Source of the DNA: DATMQA01 sp035566895
Lineage (GTDB): Bacteria; Verrucomicrobiota; Verrucomicrobiia; Limisphaerales; UBA8199
Direction: 5' to 3'
Assembly (NCBI GenBank): GCA_035566895.1
Contig: DATMQA010000090.1
Coordinates: forward strand, 1 to 47,904
DNA length: 47,904 nt
Part shown: positions 14,285 to 24,105 of the stretch, in pieces
Position numbering within the stretch: position 1 is the stretch's first letter
How the letters are laid out: every line of letters begins with the position of its first letter
Position numbers and translations under genes: made by a program
The notes under the pieces: model-generated
Database searches by the model: none
The model's input: only the letters and a program-made list of their open reading frames with translations
What the model was told of the DNA's origin: nothing

Positions 14285-15900
14285 GTTCCGACGACCCCAT
14301 CGAAATCTCCGAGAACGAGCGAACGATAACGCTCTTTGGAGAGTCGCAAGACCAAATTCATCTACGGACCGATCGCATGTTTGCGTGGTTGATGTTGTTT
14401 CAATGGGTGGGCGGGATAGCGGCTGCCTTATGGATCTCTCCCAGGACCTGGATCGGCGCTACCAGTCAGACGCACGTGCACGTGTGGGCTGCTATTTTCC
14501 TGGGCGGTGCGATCAGTGGCTTCCCCATTTTTCTGGCGTTCAAACGCCCCGGGCAGGCATTTACCCGTCACACCATCGCCGTGGCGCAAATGCTGACCTC
14601 AGCCTTGCTCATCCATTTGACTGGGGGCCGCATTGAAACGCATTTTCACGTATTTGGTTCGCTGGCGTTTCTGGCGTTTTATCGGGATTGGCGCGTGCTG
14701 GTGTCAGCAACCGTGGTTGTGGCCCTGGATCATTTATTGCGTGGAATCTTCTTGCCGCAATCTGTCTTCGGCGTGCTCACGCCCAGTTCCTGGCGCTGGC
14801 TTGAGCACGCCGGCTGGGTAATTTTTGAAGATGTCTTTTTGGTTGTTTCCATCCAGCAAAGCCGGCGCGACATGCGCCAGGTTGCCGAACGGCAGGCCAG
14901 GCTTGAGGCCATGAACGAGAGCATCGAGCAGCGGGTCCGCGAGCGGACACACGATCTGGAACGGGAAATTCACGAGCGCATCGAAACGCAAACTAAACTC
15001 GAGGAAACCCACAATCAATTGCTCCAAGTTTCACGCCAGGCCGGAATGGCGGAGGTCGCAACCGGCGTCCTGCACAATGTCGGCAACGTGCTCAACAGCG
15101 TGAGCGTGTCCGCCACCGTCGTGTGTGACCGGCTTCGCCAATCCGAGGTCGACGACATTCAGTCCGCCGCGGCGATGCTGGAGGGCAAGAACGGCCAGCT
15201 CGGGCAGTTTCTCACCAATGATCCCAAGGGCAAACTACTCCCCGAATATCTCGCCAAGGCTTCTAAACTCCTCGTCGCAGAGCGGGATGACCTTGTGTCC
15301 GAGATGGCCGCCATGGTTCAACACATTGAGCACATCAAGGAGATCGTGGCGATGCAGCAAACGTACGCGAAAGTCTTTGGCGTGTTGGAGCCAGTGCCGC
15401 CGACGGCCCTTGTCCAGGATGCGCTGCGCATGAATGCCGCGGCCTTCGAACGCCATGGCATCCGAGTTATACAGCAATTCGATGAAGACGTGCCACCTGC
15501 GTTCGTCGATCGCCACAAAGTATTGCAGATTCTCGTCAATCTCTTGCGCAACGCCAAATACGCCATGGAGGAACAGGCCCCGGCAGAAAAGCGCCTCGAA
15601 ATCCACGTTGGCCGGGTCGAGGGAGGGAATGTCGTCATCACGGTGCGGGACAACGGTGTTGGCATCGCTTCGGAAAACCTCACTCGGATTTTCGGCCACG
15701 GATTCACGACCAAGAAGGATGGCCATGGGTTTGGTTTGCACAGCGGAGCGCTGGCTGCGCGCCAGATGAACGGCTCCCTGAGCGTCCATAGCGAAGGTCC
15801 GGGCCAGGGGGCCACTTTCACCTTGGAACTCCCAGTCGCGCCAACCGCGGACATTCAACCATGTGCCGACTCAAAGCCCATGGCCACGGTGCCCAATTGA
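14272..15900 (+). CDS. Sensor histidine kinase with multi-helix membrane sensor
   Basis: From the ATG at 14272 (AAAGGAG 7 nt upstream) the protein has 542 residues. Residues 35-195 form about six transmembrane helices, with the conserved THFHVFGSLAFLAFYRDWR motif seen in membrane input domains of chemoreceptors and cyclases. A coiled coil (200-255) leads to an atypical phosphoacceptor box GVLHNVGNVLNSV with His268, then HATPase_c (NLLRNAKYAM, DNGVGI, GFGLHSGA). It has no receiver, so it should signal to a separate one, most simply the receiver-first protein encoded next. The His pair in HFH could bind metal or haem; that is speculation. Confidence 0.87.
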   Translation: MQTLSSDDPIEISENERTITLFGESQDQIHLRTDRMFAWLMLFQWVGGIAAALWISPRTWIGATSQTHVHVWAAIFLGGAISGFPIFLAFKRPGQAFTRHTIAVAQMLTSALLIHLTGGRIETHFHVFGSLAFLAFYRDWRVLVSATVVVALDHLLRGIFLPQSVFGVLTPSSWRWLEHAGWVIFEDVFLVVSIQQSRRDMRQVAERQARLEAMNESIEQRVRERTHDLEREIHERIETQTKLEETHNQLLQVSRQAGMAEVATGVLHNVGNVLNSVSVSATVVCDRLRQSEVDDIQSAAAMLEGKNGQLGQFLTNDPKGKLLPEYLAKASKLLVAERDDLVSEMAAMVQHIEHIKEIVAMQQTYAKVFGVLEPVPPTALVQDALRMNAAAFERHGIRVIQQFDEDVPPAFVDRHKVLQILVNLLRNAKYAMEEQAPAEKRLEIHVGRVEGGNVVITVRDNGVGIASENLTRIFGHGFTTKKDGHGFGLHSGALAARQMNGSLSVHSEGPGQGATFTLELPVAPTADIQPCADSKPMATVPN

Positions 15901-15919
15901 CGCAACCCTGAATACGTCA

Positions 15920-18049
15920 ATGCTCAATCCCAACCACCGCATTCTCATCGTGGACGACAATCCGGCAATCCACGAGGACTTCCGGAAAATCCTCTGCCCG
16001 AAGAGGCAGGGCAAATCCGAAGTCCAGGACCTTAAGGCGGCATTATTCGACAAAACTCCCAAGACAGCCCCGACGGACGACTTTGAACTCGTTTCGGCTT
16101 TCCAAGGCCACCAGGCTTTGGAGTTGACCAGCCAGTCAGTCGCCGAGGGTCGCCCGTTTGCGATGGCCTTTTTGGACGTCCGGATGCCGCCGGGCTGGGA
16201 TGGCGTCGAAACGGCAACCCGTCTCTGGCGGGTGAGTCCGCACCTCCAAATCGTGATCTGTACCGCGTACTCGGACTACTCGTGGGACGACATGCGCGCC
16301 CGGCTCGACCAACCCGACAGCCTTGTCATCCTCAAAAAGCCCTTCGACAATGTCGAAGTGCAACAACTCGCGCATGCGTTGACCAAAAAGTGGCTGCTCA
16401 GCCATCAGGCACGGCTAAAACTCGCCGAGCTGGAGCGCATGGTTGAGGAACGCACCCGGGATTTGCAAAAGGCCAACAAGTCACTGACGCAGTCTGAGGA
16501 GTGCTTCTCCAAAGCGTTTCACGAAAGTCCCCTTCCCAGCGGCATCCAGAGCTTGTCCGACCAGCGCTTCGTGGATGTAAATCAATGTCTGGCCGAAATC
16601 GCCGGGTGCAAACGTGAGGAAATGATCGGTCGCACTCCAGCCGAACTCTTCCTGTGGGAAAAACCTCATCTGGCGGACGAGTGGGTTGAGAGTTTATTGC
16701 GCAAAGATACTGTGCGCGATCAGGAGGCTAGTATCCGCACCCAAGCCGGCACCTTGCATGAGGTGCTGGTATCCTGTTCCCCCTTGGCATTCGCCACCGA
16801 GCCCCACATGCTGTTGCTGGCCCAGGACGTCGCGGAACGTGCCTTATTGGAGCGGCAATTACGCCAGGCCCAAAAGATGGAGGCCATCGGCCAATTGGCT
16901 GCTGGCGTCGCTCACGATTTCAACAACATCCTTACGGTGATCCAAGGGCACGCAGGTTTGATGGAGCGCTCTTTGGCGGATGGCAAGCCGTCGTCGAAAT
17001 CGCTGGAGCAAATCTCGAAGGCAGCTGTTCGCGCCGCGACCCTCATACGACAACTGCTCATGTTCAGCCGCAAACAGGTCATGCAATTCCGGCATTTGGA
17101 TCTCAACGAGACCCTGAGCAACGCCATCAAAATGCTCGAACGGCTCGTGGGCGAGCATGTGCAAATTGACCTCCGTCCTCAACCCTCGATTCCGGCCATT
17201 TATGCGGATGCGAGCATGCTCGACCAGATTGTGATGAATCTCGCCGTCAACGCGCGCGATGCCATGCCCGACGGCGGACGCGTTTCCATTTCCACGTCTC
17301 TCCAGACCATCCACCGCGCACCGACTCCCATGGACCCCCAACGACGCGACGGCGAGTTCGTCTGTTTGACGTTCACCGATACCGGCGCGGGAATGGATAC
17401 GCCGATCCTCAGCCGGATCTTTGAACCGTTCTTTACCACCAAGCCTGTTGGAAAAGGCACCGGTTTGGGCTTGTCCACGGTTTTCGGCATCGTTCGAGCC
17501 CACCAAGGCTGGCTGGTGGTCGAAAGTCAGCCAAACCAGGGCACCACTTTCCGGCTTTATTTTCCAGCGAGCAAAGAAGCGGCAGAGAGAACGGACCCGG
17601 TCGTCGACACCGGTCTGCGGACTGGCCGCGAAACGGTTCTTGTGGCTGAAGACGAGGATGCCCTGCGCGAAATGGTCGTTAGTGTTCTAAGAATCCAGGG
17701 TTACACCGTGCTGGAAGCGGCATCCGGCCCACAGGCTCTCGAATTGTGGCAACGAGCTGACCGCCCGATTGACTTGCTGCTGACGGACATGGTAATGCCC
17801 GGGGGAATCATGGGCAACGAATTGGCGGAACAGCTCCTGGGTCAATCGCCTCGTCTCAAAGTTATTTATACCAGCGGCTACAGCCCAGGGATGGCGGGCA
17901 GTGAGGGTTCGTTGTTGAAAGGCCGCAACTTCCTGCCTAAGCCCTACTCGATTGGCAAACTCGCGCAATTCGTTCGGGAATGCCTCGACAGCGCAAGTGA
18001 CGAAGAAATGAGTTTTACCGCACACCGGACGGTTCCACTGCCGGGATAG
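15920..18049 (+). CDS. Receiver-PAS-histidine kinase-receiver hybrid protein
   Basis: This cytoplasmic protein of 709 residues starts at the ATG at 15920, 19 bp after the previous stop. Domains: receiver at 5-155 with Asp86 (FLDVRMPPGWDG), short coiled coil, PAS at 190-305, HisKA with His332 (AAGVAHDFNN), HATPase_c (NLAVNARDAM, GTGLGLSTV), and a second receiver at 568-700 with Asp623 (LLTDMVMPGG). The N-terminal receiver has an insert of about 30 residues after the first helix, a form seen in receivers paired with LHNxGN kinases. It likely takes phosphate from the preceding kinase and passes it on; no DNA-binding output is seen. Confidence 0.88.
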   Translation: MLNPNHRILIVDDNPAIHEDFRKILCPKRQGKSEVQDLKAALFDKTPKTAPTDDFELVSAFQGHQALELTSQSVAEGRPFAMAFLDVRMPPGWDGVETATRLWRVSPHLQIVICTAYSDYSWDDMRARLDQPDSLVILKKPFDNVEVQQLAHALTKKWLLSHQARLKLAELERMVEERTRDLQKANKSLTQSEECFSKAFHESPLPSGIQSLSDQRFVDVNQCLAEIAGCKREEMIGRTPAELFLWEKPHLADEWVESLLRKDTVRDQEASIRTQAGTLHEVLVSCSPLAFATEPHMLLLAQDVAERALLERQLRQAQKMEAIGQLAAGVAHDFNNILTVIQGHAGLMERSLADGKPSSKSLEQISKAAVRAATLIRQLLMFSRKQVMQFRHLDLNETLSNAIKMLERLVGEHVQIDLRPQPSIPAIYADASMLDQIVMNLAVNARDAMPDGGRVSISTSLQTIHRAPTPMDPQRRDGEFVCLTFTDTGAGMDTPILSRIFEPFFTTKPVGKGTGLGLSTVFGIVRAHQGWLVVESQPNQGTTFRLYFPASKEAAERTDPVVDTGLRTGRETVLVAEDEDALREMVVSVLRIQGYTVLEAASGPQALELWQRADRPIDLLLTDMVMPGGIMGNELAEQLLGQSPRLKVIYTSGYSPGMAGSEGSLLKGRNFLPKPYSIGKLAQFVRECLDSASDEEMSFTAHRTVPLPG

Positions 18050-18192
18050 CGCTGGTCGACAGTCCTTTTTCCAAAGACTCCCCACATTCCGCAACCGCGT
18101 TAATCGCAACCGCCTATTAACTAATTGCTTATGTCAGAAGTTCTCATTCCTGATACTGGCAACCCGCGTGCTATTTCAGGTCCGAAAGCAAT

Positions 18193-18696
18193 ATGCGAAC
18201 TGTCAATTTACTGTTGGGCGTGTCTGAGCGGCGTCTTAATAATCTTATCGAAGCGCTGGTTCTGGATGTTTGCTACAATCAAGCTGCGATTGCATGCACC
18301 AGGGCCACCCGGGCGGACGAGTTTTCCCGCCAAGGCTGCTCGCCCGGTTTCCATTTAATTATTGTTTCTCCGGACAACCTCCTTCCGGCTCCCAGCCGGC
18401 GCGGGTCCCGCGTTGCAATCGAGGACGCGGTGGACGCACTCCGTACCATTAAGAATCGTTGCGGGACAGCCGTCATCGCCCTCTCGGCCTCTGAAGATGA
18501 GGATGCGTCCCTGTGGGAGGCCGGGAGCGATAGCGTTTTGAGGCTGCCTCTCAACCGCGAACAGCTCAAAAGCGAGGTGTGCCGGTTGTTGGGAATCTCC
18601 GAATTGGCCGAAGAGCCTGCGAGGGAAGAGCTGGTTAGCCGGTGGTCCCTTTCCGAAGCGCTGTCGCGCGGCTGGGAGCGGCTCAAAAGCGCCTGA
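18193..18696 (+). CDS. Degenerate receiver-like protein
   Basis: The 167-residue protein has alternating hydrophobic strands and helices as in a CheY fold (FHLIIVSPDNLL, TAVIALSASEDEDASLWEAGSDSVLRLPLNREQLKSEV). The last part matches the end of a receiver: an ALSA strand and a degenerate K/P position (LRLPL). The acidic phosphorylation pocket is not evident; the strand-3 Asp reads as Ser-Pro-Asp. It may be a phosphate-independent partner of the kinases. It follows 143 bp after the hybrid kinase and converges with the next gene. Confidence 0.55.
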   Translation: MRTVNLLLGVSERRLNNLIEALVLDVCYNQAAIACTRATRADEFSRQGCSPGFHLIIVSPDNLLPAPSRRGSRVAIEDAVDALRTIKNRCGTAVIALSASEDEDASLWEAGSDSVLRLPLNREQLKSEVCRLLGISELAEEPAREELVSRWSLSEALSRGWERLKSA

Positions 18697-18746
18697 AAAA
18701 AGGCGGAGGGCCGAATTGGTCTGCCCGTCTCGTCGTTTTCCACCTC

Positions 18747-21071
18747 CTACTTATCCAGGCACTCTCTTACCGCCTTGGCCAGGGTGACGTGCGTATAGGG
18801 TTTCTGCAGAAAAGCAGCTCGGCCATTATTGACGAAGGCAGGGTCGATTTCATCCATGCTGTAACCGCTGGCGAACACGACCCTGAGCTGGGGTTTTGTT
18901 GCCAGTAGCCGTTGGGCCAGCTCCATACCGGAAACCCCTTCGGGCATGACCATATCTGTGAGTACCAGGTCGATGGTTTCTCGATGGCGGTCCCAAAGGT
19001 TCAGCGCCTCCGGGCCCGATCCGGCCTCCAGAATATTGTAACCGCACTCTTGTAAAATCAGGTGCGCCATATCCCGCAGGACCGGTTCGTCTTCGACGAT
19101 GAGAATGGTTTCTTTGCCGCCGCGCACTTCCGCAGCAGGGGCCGCTTCCGGCGGTTTGGCTTCCACCAGTTCAGTGCTGGCGGGGAAGAAAACGCTGAAG
19201 GTTGTGCCTTTGCCAACTTCGCTGGCGACTTCGATCCAGCCTTCGTGCTGTTTGACGATGCCATACACCGTCGCCAGGCCTAAGCCCGTGCCTTTACCGA
19301 CTTCTTTGGTAGTAAAAAAGGGCTCGAAAATGCGGGCCATTGTCTGCGTCTCCATCCCGCAACCGGTATCGGTGACCTGCAAACAAACAAAGCCGCCGGG
19401 GCGCGCTTCGGGATGGGTTTGGACATAGGCGAGGTCGATCCGGGCCGGGTTGGCGCTGATGGAAAGCTGGCCGCCTTTAGGCATGGCGTCCCGCGCATTG
19501 ACCGCCAGGTTCATAATGACCTGCTCGACCATACCGATGTCCCCCTGGACCAGCGGGATTTCTGCAGGTGGTTGAAACTCGAGAGTAACAGTTTCTCCCA
19601 GCAGGCGCTGGAGCATCTTGCTCATGTGCGAGACGACCTCGCCCAAGTCCAGGGGCTTGGGTTGCATGACGTTTTTGCGGCTGAACATCAGCAATTGGCG
19701 CGTCAGGTTGGCTGCCCGCTCCGCGGCAAAATAAATCGCCTGCGCCGAATCCAGCAAATCGGATTTTTGGGCCGACTTGGCCAGCAACATGCCCGCATGT
19801 CCCTGAATGATGGTCAGCATATTGTTAAAATCATGGGCCACACCCGCGGCCAACTGCCCGACCGATTCCATTTTCTGGGACTGCCGCAACTGGGCCTCGA
19901 GGCTCAAACGATCGGTGATATCATCGACATACGCGTGGACCACACGACTGGCCGGCACCGGATGGAAAGACCAGGAAAGAGTGCGGCCTTGCGCCTGAGT
20001 TTGGAGGTTCAATTTGGTTGGCGGCTGAGCCAAGCAGGTCTGGACCAGAGTGCCGATGTTGGGCGGCAGAATCGCCCGCGGGCTGGGCTGGCCTACCGAC
20101 GCGGCGAGCTGGACGGCGGCATCATTCGCGTAGGTCAGCCTCCCTCCCTCGGTCAGTTCCATCGCCGGGTTGGGATTAAGCTGGGCAAAAGCGGCGAGTT
20201 TTTCCATTTCTGCTTCGGCGCGCTTGCGCGCTGCGGCCATCGCCACGACGGTGGCTACCGCCAGCAGAAAATGGACTTCGTCTTCGGTGAACTGTCGACG
20301 GTGCGTGGTGTGGGCGCCCAGGACGCCGAAGGCCTGGCCCTGGCCGGAAACGGCCACGGTGATACCGCTGACCACTCCGTGGTCCATCAGCAAATGTGAC
20401 CCATGGAACCGTGTTTCCTCGGCCAGATTGTCCACGACCACTGGTTCGCCGGCCGTGAGGGTATATCCGGTTTGGGTGGTGGCATCCGCTGGAACCGTCG
20501 CCACCCCGACATTGCCGGGTTTCCAACCGACCCCCGCGCGCAGTAGCAGGCTCCGGCCGCCCGGTTGCAACTCCATGATATTGCAATACTCAACTTCCAA
20601 AGTTTGGGCGACCAGCATGACCGCCTGGTTCAAGAGGGCTGAGAAGTTGTTGCTTACCAGGGCAAACTGACCCAGGGCACTGACGACGATTTGCTGGAAG
20701 GAGCGAGTCAGGAGTGTCTTTTCTGCCTGCTCTCGTTCGCGGACGCGTTGTTCGAGAGACACCGCCATCGCGTCAAAGGTCCGCGCCAAATCGCCCAGTT
20801 CACCGGTTTCATGGGCCAGGCCCGTTCGGCTGGTCAGATCTCCGGCGGCCAGTTGACGGGCCGCTTTGTAAAGCATGCGGACTTGACGAAGGATGAAGCG
20901 TTCCCCGCCAAACCAGGCGGCCCCGAGTGCCAGGAGGCCTACGATAAACGCTGTCCAGGGAAACTCCGCATCAGTCTTCTTGGCAATGAAGTACATCACC
21001 ACCCAGGCCGGGGCGACTGCCAAAAAGACCGTTCCCACCAACCTGGCCCTTAAGCTGGAGAAACTCGTCAT
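18747..21071 (-). CDS. Hybrid histidine kinase: HAMP-GAF-PAS-HisKA-HATPase-receiver
   Basis: The 774-residue protein has two membrane helices near the N-terminus (about 10-30 and 40-58) with almost no periplasmic loop. HAMP follows at 60-112, then GAF at 125-280, a short PAS-like region at 290-390, HisKA with His413 (AAGVAHDFNN), HATPase_c (NLAVNARDAM, GTGLGLATV) and a receiver at 651-774 with Asp706 (LTDMVMPEG). Signals would be cytoplasmic or membrane-borne. Its catalytic core closely resembles that of the hybrid encoded at 15920, so the two probably derive from a duplication. It converges with the receiver-like gene and diverges from yajC. Confidence 0.9.
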   Translation of the reverse strand: MTSFSSLRARLVGTVFLAVAPAWVVMYFIAKKTDAEFPWTAFIVGLLALGAAWFGGERFILRQVRMLYKAARQLAAGDLTSRTGLAHETGELGDLARTFDAMAVSLEQRVREREQAEKTLLTRSFQQIVVSALGQFALVSNNFSALLNQAVMLVAQTLEVEYCNIMELQPGGRSLLLRAGVGWKPGNVGVATVPADATTQTGYTLTAGEPVVVDNLAEETRFHGSHLLMDHGVVSGITVAVSGQGQAFGVLGAHTTHRRQFTEDEVHFLLAVATVVAMAAARKRAEAEMEKLAAFAQLNPNPAMELTEGGRLTYANDAAVQLAASVGQPSPRAILPPNIGTLVQTCLAQPPTKLNLQTQAQGRTLSWSFHPVPASRVVHAYVDDITDRLSLEAQLRQSQKMESVGQLAAGVAHDFNNMLTIIQGHAGMLLAKSAQKSDLLDSAQAIYFAAERAANLTRQLLMFSRKNVMQPKPLDLGEVVSHMSKMLQRLLGETVTLEFQPPAEIPLVQGDIGMVEQVIMNLAVNARDAMPKGGQLSISANPARIDLAYVQTHPEARPGGFVCLQVTDTGCGMETQTMARIFEPFFTTKEVGKGTGLGLATVYGIVKQHEGWIEVASEVGKGTTFSVFFPASTELVEAKPPEAAPAAEVRGGKETILIVEDEPVLRDMAHLILQECGYNILEAGSGPEALNLWDRHRETIDLVLTDMVMPEGVSGMELAQRLLATKPQLRVVFASGYSMDEIDPAFVNNGRAAFLQKPYTHVTLAKAVRECLDK

Positions 21072-21206
21072 CGAACGATCGGGCTATTCCGGCTTTGAGG
21101 ATAGAGACTTGGCGAGGGGAAAGGAAGGGATTTTCCTTGATGTTTGGCCAATGTTTAGCTTGCCAAAGGTGCTTCCATCCATACCTTTATCGGCTCATTT
21201 GTTGAT

Positions 21207-21551
21207 ATGAGTCCGCCTATCCTCAACTCAATGCTGGCGCTAATGCCTCCTCAGCAGTCCGGGCAATCCCAGGCTCCGGCCTGGTTGAACATGGTGCCCC
21301 TGGTCCTGTTGATCGTGGTGTTTTATTTCATTCTCATCCGCCCCCAGCAGAAAAAGCAGCGGCAACAGGCCGATATGCTCAAGAGCATCCATGCAGGCGA
21401 CAAAATCATTACGACCGGCGGAGTGGTTGCCGTGGTAGTGACGGTCAAGGAAAAGACCCTGTCGATCCGATCGGCGGATTCGAAATTTGAAATCACCAAG
21501 GCCGCGATTGCGGAGGTGACCGAACGCAGTGGCGAACCCAGTGAAACGTAA
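21207..21551 (+). CDS. yajC: Preprotein translocase subunit YajC
   Basis: This small protein of 114 residues has one transmembrane helix (about 28-46) followed by the family signature FILIRPQQKKQRQQADML and a conserved domain (GDKIITTGGVVAVVVTVKEKTLSIR). YajC associates with SecDF in the inner membrane to support protein export. It precedes secDF by 20 bp on the same strand, the standard arrangement. No strong SD is present; ATGs at 21231 and 21243 are alternatives. Confidence 0.93.
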   Translation: MSPPILNSMLALMPPQQSGQSQAPAWLNMVPLVLLIVVFYFILIRPQQKKQRQQADMLKSIHAGDKIITTGGVVAVVVTVKEKTLSIRSADSKFEITKAAIAEVTERSGEPSET

Positions 21552-21571
21552 GAATTTTAGGTTGCTCTCTC

Positions 21572-24067
21572 ATGAATCGAAATAATGTTTGGAGGTTTGT
21601 CGTTGTCGTTCTGGTGCTGTTGTGGTCGGTGTACGAACTCTACCCCCCCCAGCCCCAGAACCTGGTGCTGCATTTTCGTGAACGGGCGCTCAACCACGAC
21701 ACCAATTTCAACGCGATTGTCCAGAAAGCCCTGACTCTGGACAAAGCCGTGCCTGAGAAATCCTATGACAACCTGGTCGAGGCGATCGGCACGAACGACG
21801 TCATCCGCTACTTCCCGTTTTTCGAGGCGAGAAACGAGTCGCATCCGACCACTTACATTCTGAACCGGCTGCAACGCGAGGCGGCCGGCCGCATTCGGCT
21901 GGGTATCGACCTGCAAGGTGGCACCTCGTTCCTGGTGCAGATGAATACCAGCGGGCTGACCAACGCCACCGATGCGAGCGAGGCCCTCGGCCAGGCGGTC
22001 GAGGTGTTGCGCAAACGCGTCGATAAATTTGGCGTCGCCGAGCCGGTGATTCAGCCCCAAGGTCAGGATTCGATTCTGGTACAATTGCCCGGTTTGTCCG
22101 CCGCGGATCAGGAGCTGGCCAAAGAGACTATCCAGAAAGCCGCCTTCCTGGAGTTCCGGTTGGTGGACCCTGACAGCGAACAGGATATCGACAAACACGA
22201 AATCAAACCGGGGTGCGAGATGCTGACGCGTAAATTCAAGGGCCGCGACGGCCGCGAGCAGGTCGAGCGCGTCGAGGTCAAAAAGCGCGCCGAGATGACC
22301 GGCAGCGGCATCAAAAGCGCGATGGTAGTGCGCAGCAACATGGGCGAGCCGGAAATCGATTTTACGCTCAATGATGAAGGCACTGCTAAATTCGCCGAAA
22401 TTACCCGCGAAAACGTCAAACACCGGCTGGCGATCATCCTGGACGGCGAGCTCTACTCCGCCCCGGTCATCCAGCAGCCAATCGAAACCGGCCGCGGCCA
22501 GATCACCGGCCAATTTGACGTGAAGGAGGCCCATCAATTGGCCAACATTCTGGAGAATCCTCTCAAAGCCCGGCTCAATGTGATTGCGTCACAGCAGGTG
22601 GCTCCCACGCTGGGCAAAGATGCCATTCGCAGCGGCATTCGAGCGGCGGTTTACGGCACGCTGCTGGTCTCGGCGTTCATGCTGGTCTATTACATGGTGG
22701 CCGGTGCAGTGGCCAACGTCGCGCTCATCGCCAATATCATTATTCTCCTGGGCGTCATGTGTTCGGTGGGGACCACCCTGACGTTGCCCGGCATCGCCGG
22801 CATTGTGCTGACCGTCGGCATGGCCGTCGATGCCAACGTGCTGATTTATGAGCGCATCCGCGAGGAATCCGGCAAGGGCAAATCGTTGCGCGGGGCGATC
22901 GCGGCTGGCTATAGCCGCGCCTTTGGCACGATCTTCGACTCCCACGTCACCACGCTGATTGCCTCGATAATTCTAATTAAGATGGGCACCGGTTCGATCC
23001 GCGGGTTCGGTGTGGCGCTTACCATTGGTGTAGCGGCCAGCCTCTTTACGGCGCTGGTGGTCACCCGCATGATATTTGACTGGCTCCTGGACCGCGGCTG
23101 GCTCAAGTCGGTCAAGATGCTTCATCTGATTCCCGCGACCTGGAAGCTCAACTTCATGAGGCTGGCGGTCCCCGCCTTCGTGACGTCGTGGGTAATCATT
23201 GCCATCGGCGTGGGCTATGGAGTTCATCGCGGCAAGAGCGCCTTCGGACGGGATTTTATCGGCGGCGCCACCAGCAAATTCTCCTTTGAACAGAAAGTGC
23301 CGGAGGAAACGGTCCGTGCGGCGCTCAATCGAGTCAACGTCAAGGATGCCCTGATTCAATATCAAAGGGACCTGACCAGCGGCCGCGAGACGTTGCGCGT
23401 CGATTCGCTTCCCGAAACCGGAGACACCGTCAAGAATGCCGTCGTACATCTCGAGTCGGGCCATTTCCAGTTGCTGGGCCAGGACACGGTCGGTCCCACG
23501 GTTGGCAAGGACATCCGGAATTCGGCGATTGTCGCCTCGCTGCTTTCTCTGTTCGGCATATTGGTTTATGTGGCGTTCCGCTATGAGTTCTCGTTTGCCG
23601 TCGGAGCGGTGCTGGCCGTCATCCATGACGTGTTGATGACGGTGGGAATTTACTACCTGTCCGGCCGCGAATTCAGCGCGACGACGGTGGCGGCCATCCT
23701 GACGATCATCGGTTTTTCGACCAACGACACCATCGTCATCTTCGACCGGATTCGGGAAGACCTCAAACTGGGCATTCGCGGCACGTTCAAGGAAGTGATG
23801 AACCAGGCGCTGAATCAGACACTGAGCCGGACGATAATCACCTCGGGCACGGTATTTCTGGCGACCTTCTCGCTCTTTATTTTTGGCGGCGGGGAAATCA
23901 ACGACTTTGCGTTTACGTTCTTAATCGGCATCATCACCGGCACCTATTCAAGCATTTACATCGCCAGCGCGCTCGTGCTTTGGTGGCACAAGGGACAGCG
24001 ACCGCATATTGGCGGCGGGCCAGTACAGGCCCAGACGGCCGCGGCCCCGGCCCCGGCGCGAACTTGA
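21572..24067 (+). CDS. secDF: Fused SecD-SecF protein-export membrane protein
   Basis: The single 831-residue chain carries both proton-driven export subunits. The SecD half has a first transmembrane helix, the RIRLGIDLQGGTSFLV motif, the large P1 domain, and membrane motif GMAVDANVLIYERIREE. The SecF half starts near residue 525 with its own helix and FIGGATSKF, and carries GFSTNDTIVIFDRIRED. There are about 12 helices in all. Fused SecDF occurs in Bacillus, Bacteroidetes and Verrucomicrobia-type bacteria; in many others the genes are separate. It powers late stages of secretion, fitting the many secreted hydrolases downstream. Confidence 0.95.
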   Translation: MNRNNVWRFVVVVLVLLWSVYELYPPQPQNLVLHFRERALNHDTNFNAIVQKALTLDKAVPEKSYDNLVEAIGTNDVIRYFPFFEARNESHPTTYILNRLQREAAGRIRLGIDLQGGTSFLVQMNTSGLTNATDASEALGQAVEVLRKRVDKFGVAEPVIQPQGQDSILVQLPGLSAADQELAKETIQKAAFLEFRLVDPDSEQDIDKHEIKPGCEMLTRKFKGRDGREQVERVEVKKRAEMTGSGIKSAMVVRSNMGEPEIDFTLNDEGTAKFAEITRENVKHRLAIILDGELYSAPVIQQPIETGRGQITGQFDVKEAHQLANILENPLKARLNVIASQQVAPTLGKDAIRSGIRAAVYGTLLVSAFMLVYYMVAGAVANVALIANIIILLGVMCSVGTTLTLPGIAGIVLTVGMAVDANVLIYERIREESGKGKSLRGAIAAGYSRAFGTIFDSHVTTLIASIILIKMGTGSIRGFGVALTIGVAASLFTALVVTRMIFDWLLDRGWLKSVKMLHLIPATWKLNFMRLAVPAFVTSWVIIAIGVGYGVHRGKSAFGRDFIGGATSKFSFEQKVPEETVRAALNRVNVKDALIQYQRDLTSGRETLRVDSLPETGDTVKNAVVHLESGHFQLLGQDTVGPTVGKDIRNSAIVASLLSLFGILVYVAFRYEFSFAVGAVLAVIHDVLMTVGIYYLSGREFSATTVAAILTIIGFSTNDTIVIFDRIREDLKLGIRGTFKEVMNQALNQTLSRTIITSGTVFLATFSLFIFGGGEINDFAFTFLIGIITGTYSSIYIASALVLWWHKGQRPHIGGGPVQAQTAAAPAPART

Positions 24068-24105
24068 TTTAATGGAACAGCGGGCGACAGCAAAGAAAAG
24101 CATCG

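Noticed and set aside
19413..20399. Plus-strand open frame opposite the hybrid kinase
   Set aside because: The opposite strand shows continuous kinase domains; the frame has no ribosome site and no domain.
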